57,276 nucleotides of DNA. Origin: Rahnella inusitata (GTDB lineage: Bacteria > Pseudomonadota > Gammaproteobacteria > Enterobacterales > Enterobacteriaceae). Below are positions 51,595-57,276 of the stretch, piece by piece. Position numbers and translations under genes: made by a program. Position 1 is the stretch's first letter; each line of letters starts with the position of its first letter. The DNA lies in assembly GCF_003263515.1 (NCBI RefSeq), contig NZ_JYDE01000033.1, positions 1 to 57,276 on the forward strand. Direction: 5' to 3'. The notes beneath the pieces were generated by a model. The model was given only the letters and a program-made list of their open reading frames with translations, was not told the origin of the DNA and ran no database searches.

Positions 51595-52814
51595 TGACTT
51601 TTCCACTGGAAAGAGTACGTAGCGATTTCCCTGTGCTGAGCCGTGAAGTTAACCGCCAGCCGCTGGCTTATCTTGACAGCGCAGCCAGCGCACAGAAACC
51701 GCGTCAGGTTATTCAACGTGAAATGTCTTTCTTCGAACAAGGTTATGCTGCGGTTCACCGCGGCATTCACACCATGAGCGCAGAAGCGACAGAGCAGATG
51801 GAAAACGTCCGCACTCAGGCCGCTCATTTTATGAATGCGGCGTCTGCGGAAGAAATTGTTTTCGTCAAAGGTTCCACGGAGGCCATTAACCTCGTCGCCA
51901 ATACTTATGGCCGTGTACTGTTGCAGCCGGGCGATCGCATTATTCTGACCGAAATGGAACACCACGCGAATATCGTGCCCTGGCAGATGCTGGCGAAAGA
52001 GCGCAATCTCCATATCGACGTCTGGCATTTGACGCCGGAGGGTGAGCTTGATCTCGCACAGCTCGACGCGCTGATCACCCCGCGTACGAAATTGCTGACG
52101 CTGGCGCATGTTTCGAACGTACTGGGTACCGTGAATCCGCTGGAAAAAATCATTCCTCAGGCTAAAGCCGCCGGTCTGACCGTACTGGTAGATGGCGCGC
52201 AGGCTGTGATGCATTACGCCGTGGACGTTCAGGCGTTGGGCTGTGATTTTTATGTCTGGTCGGGGCATAAACTTTACGGGCCAACCGGCATCGGTATTCT
52301 GTACGGTCGTAAAGAATTGCTTGATCAGATGCCACCGTGGGAAGGCGGCGGTTCTATGATCAAACACGTCAGTCTGACCGAAGGTACCACCTTCGCGGCA
52401 GCCCCCTGGCGTTTTGAAGCCGGTACGCCAAATACCGGTGGCATCATGGGACTGGGCGCAGCCATGGAGTATGTGACTGAGCTGGGTCTGGAAAATATCC
52501 ATGCCTACGAAAATGAACTGATGGCTTATGCGCTGGAACAAATGGCGAAGGTACCGGATATTCATATTTATGGTCCTGCCAGCCGTTCAGGCGTCATTGC
52601 GTTCAATCTGGGGAAACATCATGCTTACGATGTGGGCAGTTTCCTCGATCAATACGGTATTGCCATCCGTACCGGTCACCACTGTGCGATGCCGTTAATG
52701 TCTTTCTACGGTGTTCCGGCTATGTGCCGCGCGTCGCTTGCGATGTACAATACCCACGAAGAAGTCGACCGTCTGGTCGCAGGACTGCAACGTATTCACC
52801 GGTTGTTGGGTTAA
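51594..52814 (+). CDS. sufS: Cysteine desulfurase SufS
   Basis: This 406-residue group II PLP desulfurase has the E. coli length. PLP Lys226 is in [14 protein letters not shown], the catalytic Cys364 in [11 protein letters not shown], and the PLP His in [12 protein letters not shown]. It converts cysteine to alanine, keeping a persulfide that it passes to SufE. It also has the selenocysteine lyase activity known for the family. It overlaps sufD by one base and is followed after 28 bases by sufE. Confidence 0.97.
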   Translation: MTFPLERVRSDFPVLSREVNRQPLAYLDSAASAQKPRQVIQREMSFFEQGYAAVHRGIHTMSAEATEQMENVRTQAAHFMNAASAEEIVFVKGSTEAINLVANTYGRVLLQPGDRIILTEMEHHANIVPWQMLAKERNLHIDVWHLTPEGELDLAQLDALITPRTKLLTLAHVSNVLGTVNPLEKIIPQAKAAGLTVLVDGAQAVMHYAVDVQALGCDFYVWSGHKLYGPTGIGILYGRKELLDQMPPWEGGGSMIKHVSLTEGTTFAAAPWRFEAGTPNTGGIMGLGAAMEYVTELGLENIHAYENELMAYALEQMAKVPDIHIYGPASRSGVIAFNLGKHHAYDVGSFLDQYGIAIRTGHHCAMPLMSFYGVPAMCRASLAMYNTHEEVDRLVAGLQRIHRLLG

Positions 52815-52842
52815 GCCCGGCAACCCCGCTCAGGATGTTGTT

Positions 52843-53256
52843 ATGGCTTTGCCAGATAAAAATAAGTTAGTCAGAAATTTTTCCCGTTGCCCAAACTGGG
52901 AAGAAAAGTATCTGTATGTCATTGAACTCGGTGGCCAGTTACCGGCTCTGCTGGAGGAATATCGTCAGGATAAAAACCTGATTTCCGGTTGCCAGAGTCA
53001 GGTGTGGATTGTTATGCGCACGGATGACACTGGTGCACTGACTTTCGAAGGTGACAGCGATGCGGCCATTGTAAAAGGTTTGGTGGCTATCGTGTTCAGT
53101 CTCTATCAGGGGCTGACGCCGCGTGATGTGGTAGCGCTGGATGTGCGTCCGTTCTTCACCGAACTGGAACTCAGCCAGCATCTGACACCTTCACGCTCTC
53201 AGGGGCTGGAAGCAATGATCCGGTCTATCCGCGCGAATGCCGCGGCGCTTGCTTAA
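52843..53256 (+). CDS. sufE: Sulfur acceptor SufE
   Basis: This 137-residue protein (E. coli 138) takes the persulfide from SufS on Cys50, in [12 protein letters not shown], stimulates SufS, and delivers sulfur to SufB. The start [23 protein letters not shown] (part) follows the sufS stop; an open frame reaching back into sufS is not conserved. It is the last gene of the suf operon, closed by a strong terminator. Confidence 0.97.
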   Translation: MALPDKNKLVRNFSRCPNWEEKYLYVIELGGQLPALLEEYRQDKNLISGCQSQVWIVMRTDDTGALTFEGDSDAAIVKGLVAIVFSLYQGLTPRDVVALDVRPFFTELELSQHLTPSRSQGLEAMIRSIRANAAALA

Positions 53257-53269
53257 CACCTGACTGACC

Positions 53270-53315
53270 GCTTTGCTCATTAGGAATCGTCTGCTAATGA
53301 GCAAAGCCTTTTTTG
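53270..53315 (+). terminator. Terminator of the suf operon
   Basis: A 14-bp perfect stem (GCTTTGCTCATTAG 53270-53283 with CTAATGAGCAAAGC 53294-53307) and a T-rich tail lie 13 bases after the sufE stop. Confidence 0.92.
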
Positions 53316-53522
53316 TTCTTCCCCTCGCTTCATTCCGTTTTACTCCTGATTTTTCATCTGTTTAAAATTCGATTTTGCCACGTTTAATGCCTGCCTAACG
53401 ATAAGGTAACTTTCTGATTTTCTGCGGTTTGATTGCTCTGAAATTCTGCGCTGCTAGTATTGACAGACAAGATAATTGTCTGGACTCAGATTGTCTGAGT
53501 GCAGGCCAAAAAAGGACTGAGT

Positions 53523-54536
53523 ATGAGACGCGCATTACCCCTTCTGGCAATGTTAGTTGGCACAATGATGGCAACGCACTCCCTGACCGCAAGTGCAGCA
53601 GAATATCCTCTGCCGCCGGATAATAGCCGCCTGATTGGCGAAAACACGACTTATGTGGTGCCAAACGACGGCCAGCCGCTTGAAGCCGTTGCCGCCAAAT
53701 ATCAAATCGGCCTGATCGCTATGCTGGAAGCCAATCCGGGCACCGATCCTTATTTGCCGAAACCCGGCACGGTGCTGACCATCCCTTCGCAAATGCTGTT
53801 ACCTGATACCAAGCGTGAGGGTATTGTGGTCAACCTCGCGGAATTGCGTCTGTACTACTATCCGAAAGGCGAAGATAAAGTCGTCGTCTATCCGATTGGT
53901 ATTGGCCAGTTGGGTCGTAACACCCCAGAGATGATCACATCGGTCAGCCAGAAAATCCCTAACCCGACCTGGACGCCTACCGCCAATATCCGTAAAGCCT
54001 ACCTGAAAGACGGTATTAAGCTGCCTAGCATGGTGCCAGCGGGGCCGGAGAACCCGATGGGGCTGTTTGCCATGCGTTTGTCAGCAGGCACAGGGCAGTA
54101 CCTGATCCACGGGACAAATGCTAACTTTGGTATCGGGATGCGCGTGAGTTCCGGTTGTATCCGTCTGCGCCCTGATGATATTGAGGCGCTTTTTAACACC
54201 GTGCCTAAAGGGACTCGTGTACAAATCGTCAATCAGCCGATCAAATATGACATCGAACCTGACGGTAAACGCTATATCGAAGTACATCAGCCACTCTCAC
54301 ACACCGAAAAAGACGATCCGCAGACCAAACCGATTGCGCTGACTGCAGCGATGAAGAAATTCATCAAGCATGACGACACGAATGCTGAGGTGGTGAAAGA
54401 AGCCATTAAACGGCGTTCAGGCATGCCTGTGGTAGTAAGCGTCGGTGATAAAGCGACGGGAACGGCCCCGGCTGTCAACGAACCGCAGACCGCAGCGGCC
54501 ACACAACCTGCAGTGGATACAGCAAGTACGCAGTAA
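53523..54536 (+). CDS. ldtE: L,D-transpeptidase LdtE (YnhG)
   Basis: This 337-residue periplasmic enzyme (E. coli LdtE 334) has signal MRRALPLLAMLVGTMMATHS..ASA (about 25 residues) and a LysM-like segment near 40-95 (NTTYVVPNDGQPLEAVAAKY). The YkuD domain, about 100-235, has His196 in YLIHGTNANFG and catalytic Cys212 in VSSGCIRL. LdtE forms 3-3 (DAP-DAP) cross-links in murein. The tail is a low-complexity Ala/Thr/Pro stretch. The ATG at 53523 is used because an upstream frame would precede the signal with non-conserved residues. Lpp, a substrate of related L,D-transpeptidases, is encoded next door. Confidence 0.93.
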   Translation: MRRALPLLAMLVGTMMATHSLTASAAEYPLPPDNSRLIGENTTYVVPNDGQPLEAVAAKYQIGLIAMLEANPGTDPYLPKPGTVLTIPSQMLLPDTKREGIVVNLAELRLYYYPKGEDKVVVYPIGIGQLGRNTPEMITSVSQKIPNPTWTPTANIRKAYLKDGIKLPSMVPAGPENPMGLFAMRLSAGTGQYLIHGTNANFGIGMRVSSGCIRLRPDDIEALFNTVPKGTRVQIVNQPIKYDIEPDGKRYIEVHQPLSHTEKDDPQTKPIALTAAMKKFIKHDDTNAEVVKEAIKRRSGMPVVVSVGDKATGTAPAVNEPQTAAATQPAVDTASTQ

Positions 54537-54570
54537 AGGGTACTGAAACCATTCAGAAGCGTTTTTTGTC

Positions 54571-54596
54571 AAAGGAGCCATCATGGCTCCTTTTTT
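54571..54596 (+). terminator. Terminator after ldtE
   Basis: AAAGGAGCCA-TCA-TGGCTCCTTT stem followed by a T-run, 34 bases after the ldtE stop. Confidence 0.92.
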
Positions 54597-54722
54597 ATTT
54601 CCAAAGCTCTGGCGGGAGGCGGAGGGTGCTTTTAGAGGAGATGAGTAACACAAAAGTGTTATTCAGAAACAAATGAGAGAGAGGCGAGGAGCAATGACAT
54701 AACTGCGGGGGAAATTACAGGT

Positions 54723-54750
54723 AAAAAAAATGGCGCACTGAGTGCGCCAT
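54723..54750 (-). terminator. Terminator after lpp
   Basis: On the minus strand ATGGCGCACT-CAGTGCGCCAT is a compact hairpin followed by eight T's (A-run 54723-54730 on the plus strand), 20 bases after the lpp stop. Confidence 0.92.
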
Positions 54751-54769
54751 TGAACTAGAGAAGTAAATA

Positions 54770-55027
<258 letters not shown>

Positions 55028-55042
55028 TTAATCTCCATGTAG

Positions 55043-55055
55043 CGTTACAAGTATT
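55043..55055 (-). promoter_or_regulatory. lpp promoter -10 and start site
   Basis: Minus strand 55050-55055 reads AATACT, the -10 of E. coli lpp. The bases from there to the ATG (TTGTAACGCTACATGGAGAT, then CTAGAGGGT) are nearly the E. coli leader, so the start should be the G at 55043. Confidence 0.75.
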
Positions 55056-55243
55056 ACACAAACTATTTTCTAATGAGAATAATTTTTTGTCGGTAAACGC
55101 TATATTTTGATCGTTCGCTCAAAGAAGCATCTTTTTTTACGAAAAAGTTAAAAATTGCTGGGAAAACAGCTGTATTCCATGGGACTTATCCCAATTTCAT
55201 GCATTCTGTTTTCTGCACTTTTTAAGAAAAAAGAGGCTTTTCG

Positions 55244-55276
55244 AAAAAATAAACGCCACGGTAGGCAGCGTTTATT
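55244..55276 (-). terminator. Terminator after pykF
   Basis: On the minus strand AATAAACGC pairs with GCGTTTATT (plus arms 55248-55256 and 55268-55276), followed by a T-run, 23 bases after the pykF stop. Confidence 0.85.
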
Positions 55277-55299
55277 CATGCTCTGGGTCACATTTTTAA

Positions 55300-56712
55300 T
55301 TAAACAACGTGCACCGAAGAAGTATTGGTCGTGCCGCTCTGAACCAGCGCGCCAGAAACCATCACTACAATATCACCTTTCTGCGCTAAACCGCTTTCAA
55401 TCGCAGCTTCTTTACCAATGCGATAGAAATCATCAGTAGAGGCAATTTCTTTCACCAGTTGAGTCACAACGCCTTTGGTCAGGATTAACTGACGTGCAGT
55501 GATTTCGTTAGTGGTCAGCGCCAGGATAGTCGCGTGCGGGAAGTATTTACGCACAGCTTTAGCAGATTTACCACCGCTGGTTGCAACGACGATCAACGGA
55601 GCATCCAGTTTTTCGGCAGTTTCTACTGCGCCACGGCAGACGGCTTCAGTAATGCGCAGTTTGCGGTTGTCGTTCTGACCATCGATGCGGCTCTGCATAA
55701 CGCGGTCTGTACGGGCGCAAATGGTCGCCATGATGGTCACAGCTTCCAGCGGGTATTTACCTTTAGCACTTTCGCCAGACAGCATCACGGCATCAGTACC
55801 GTCGATGATGGCGTTAGCAACGTCACCCGCTTCTGCGCGAGTAGGGCGTGGGTTTTTGATCATGGAATCGAGCATTTGCGTTGCGGTGATAACCACTTTG
55901 CGTGCACGGTTACATTTTTCGATCATCATCTTCTGCGCAAAGATAACTTCTTCAACCGGGATTTCAACGCCGAGGTCACCACGGGCAACCATGATGCCGT
56001 CTGAAGCTTCAAGGATTTCGTCGAAGTTGTTCAGGCCTTCCTGGTTTTCAATTTTGGAGATGATCTGGATGTGTTCGCCACCGTGGTTTTTCAGGTGTTC
56101 GCGGATTTCCAGAACGTCAGAACGTTTACGGATGAAAGAGGCAGCAACGAAGTCAACGCCTTGCTCACAACCGAAGATCAGGTCGCGTTTGTCTTTCTCA
56201 GCCAGTGCTGGCAGTGCGATAGAAACACCTGGCAGGTTAACGCCTTTGTTTTCGCCCAGATCACCGTTGTTCAGAACTTTACAGGTCACTTCGGTTTCGG
56301 TGACGTTAGTCACTTCCATGCCGATCAGGCCATCGTCCACCAGAATGGTGTTGCCGATTTTCAGGTCGGCAGCAAAGCCAGCGTAGGTCACAGCAACGCG
56401 TTCAGTGTTACCAATTACGCTCTGGTCGGTGGTGAAAGTGTAGGTCTGGCCCGCAACCAGTGCAGCATCTTTGCCGCCTTCCAGTTTCATGGTACGGATT
56501 TCAGGACCTTTGGTGTCCAACAGGATAGCTGCTTTGTGGCCAGTCGCGGCCATCACGTTGCGGATGTTCTTAATGCGTTGACCGTGCTCTTCGTAATCAC
56601 CGTGAGAGAAGTTCAAACGCATTACATTCATGCCTGCATCAAGCAGTTTGGTCAGCATTTCTTCGGATTCAGTTTTCGGTCCGATGGTACAAACAATTTT
56701 GGTCTTTTTCAT
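55300..56712 (-). CDS. pykF: Pyruvate kinase I (fructose-1,6-bisphosphate activated)
   Basis: This 470-residue enzyme has the length of E. coli PykF and converts PEP and ADP to pyruvate and ATP at the end of glycolysis. The start is [20 protein letters not shown]. The barrel has [13 protein letters not shown], the catalytic lysine region [30 protein letters not shown] and [14 protein letters not shown]. The C-terminal domain (about 345-470) carries the allosteric site ([16 protein letters not shown]). The 18 open codons before the ATG are not conserved. The regulatory region at 56937-57000 has a Cra site positioned for repression. Confidence 0.98.
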   Translation of the reverse strand: MKKTKIVCTIGPKTESEEMLTKLLDAGMNVMRLNFSHGDYEEHGQRIKNIRNVMAATGHKAAILLDTKGPEIRTMKLEGGKDAALVAGQTYTFTTDQSVIGNTERVAVTYAGFAADLKIGNTILVDDGLIGMEVTNVTETEVTCKVLNNGDLGENKGVNLPGVSIALPALAEKDKRDLIFGCEQGVDFVAASFIRKRSDVLEIREHLKNHGGEHIQIISKIENQEGLNNFDEILEASDGIMVARGDLGVEIPVEEVIFAQKMMIEKCNRARKVVITATQMLDSMIKNPRPTRAEAGDVANAIIDGTDAVMLSGESAKGKYPLEAVTIMATICARTDRVMQSRIDGQNDNRKLRITEAVCRGAVETAEKLDAPLIVVATSGGKSAKAVRKYFPHATILALTTNEITARQLILTKGVVTQLVKEIASTDDFYRIGKEAAIESGLAQKGDIVVMVSGALVQSGTTNTSSVHVV

Positions 56713-56936
56713 GACGATTTTATCTACAAGTTGTGATGGATTGGAAACGTGTTTGCCTGACAGCATGGCTGCCCGCGCGGAATTGAAGTCTTGCCTGGTT
56801 GATCAAATCATTACTAAGCGTAGAAGACTGTGAAAGGAATGGTGTAGTTAGTTCAGCCAAAGCATAGCGATTAGTGCGATTTAAGATCGCTACGGGAGTG
56901 GTCACGCTTATATAAGTGCGATATCGACAGATCAAG

Positions 56937-57000
56937 GGGCTGAAACCATTCAATCGAAGAGACGATGCGTATTATAGAGGGGAACGAGGTGGGAAACCAA
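56937..57000 (-). promoter_or_regulatory. pykF promoter with downstream Cra (FruR) operator
   Basis: On the minus strand a -35 TTGGTT (56995-57000) and -10 TATAAT (56971-56976), spacer 18, predict a start near 56964. Just beyond it, TGAATGGTTTCAGC at 56939-56952 differs from the Cra consensus TGAATCGTTTCAGC at one base. Cra bound there would block pykF, as known in E. coli. The leader to the ATG is then about 250 bases. Confidence 0.7.
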
Positions 57001-57276
57001 ATAAAAAACGTGATAATGCGCAAGCTTAGAGCAGATGACTGAGCGTTGTTGCGCAAATATCCAAAGCGGGCAGCGAGGAAATCACAGGCATAACAGTTTC
57101 GTTACGTGACTTTCGAAAATGCTACAAAGACGAAATAAGCCGACAAGAAGACCAATGGGCGCAAGGCGTCTGTCGATATACCGTTGGGAAGATCAGGGGT
57201 AAAGGCTCTGTGGAAATGAAGGTGTTTGAATCAGGAAAGTACTGCATAGGTAAAGGCGAGAGAGTAATAACAGTTG
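57001..57276. other. End of window, no gene seen
   Basis: These 276 bases upstream of the pykF promoter show no long reading frame, hairpin terminator or RNA gene that I recognise. Confidence 0.4.

Noticed and set aside
51471-52565. 364-codon antisense open frame over sufS and the end of sufD
   Set aside because: It is an antisense frame of strongly conserved genes, an effect of codon bias; it carries no family motif or ribosome binding site.
55155-55439. 94-codon plus-strand open frame between lpp and pykF
   Set aside because: It runs into the 3' end of pykF on the opposite strand, crosses the pykF terminator, and has no similarity or start signal.

Overview
The window is a stretch of ordinary chromosome from a gamma-proteobacterium of the order Enterobacterales. 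Nearly every protein is recognisable as an Escherichia coli K-12 counterpart of the same length, and the order tcyP-ydjM-hxpB-yniB-yniA ... thrS-infC-rpmI-rplT-pheMST-ihfA-btuCED ... nlpC-rflP-selO ... aroH-ppsR-ppsA ... ydiK/ydiJ-menI ... sufABCDSE-ldtE-lpp-pykF follows the E. coli map. The differences from E. coli point to Yersiniaceae (Rahnella, Ewingella, Rouxiella or Serratia type) rather than Enterobacteriaceae; this is inference from gene content. They are: kduID beside hxpB; emtA and marC beside thrS; an arn operon between btuD and nlpC; lplA between nlpC and rflP; and hmuSTUV where E. coli has ydiE (hemP).

Layout. 1-8.8 kb: the 3' end of kdgR, the cystine importer TcyP, SOS-type ydjM, the pectin/uronate genes kduI-kduD under a KdgR operator, the phosphatase HxpB, YniB, the kinase YniA, the lytic transglycosylase EmtA and MarC. 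9.1-16.3 kb: the translation cluster thrS-infC-rpmI-rplT-pheM-pheS-pheT-ihfA, with several RNA regulatory elements visible (tRNA-Thr anticodon mimic, AUU start of infC, L20-type stem, pheM attenuator). 16.6-17.6 kb: a divergent pair of small exported Gly/His-rich proteins, one a 51-residue lipoprotein. 17.7-20.1 kb: btuCED. 20.3-27.9 kb: arnBCADTEF (lipid A aminoarabinose, polymyxin resistance) behind a PmrA-type box. 28-32.2 kb: nlpC, lplA, rflP-like, selO. 32.3-36 kb: hmuSTUV haem uptake and use, Fur-controlled, with no receptor gene beside it. 36.3-41.2 kb: aroH, ppsR and divergent ppsA. 41.3-46.5 kb: the small RNA RprA, ydiK, a frameshifted ydiJ, and menI. 46.6-53.3 kb: a Fur-boxed gene of unknown function and the suf Fe-S assembly operon. 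53.5-57.3 kb: ldtE, lpp and pykF; the last 560 bases hold only the pykF control region.

Shared regulation. Three Fur-type operators are visible (hmuS, the unknown gene at 46.6-47.1 kb, and suf), so haem uptake, Fe-S repair and the unknown gene should all be induced by iron starvation. Two Cra-type sites flank the pyruvate/PEP node: one upstream of ppsA and one just downstream of the pykF promoter, which fits opposite control of gluconeogenesis and glycolysis. Envelope stress is represented by RprA (with an RcsB-type box), arn (PmrA), lpp, ldtE, nlpC and emtA.

I found no tRNA or rRNA genes, insertion sequences, prophage, CRISPR array or attachment sites, and no wholly new multi-gene system. 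The items most worth a second look are the Fur-boxed unknown gene, the Gly/His-rich exported pair, the ydiJ frameshift, the receptor-less hmu operon, and the RNA/operator elements. All identifications come from recalled family sequences and motifs; no database search was run.
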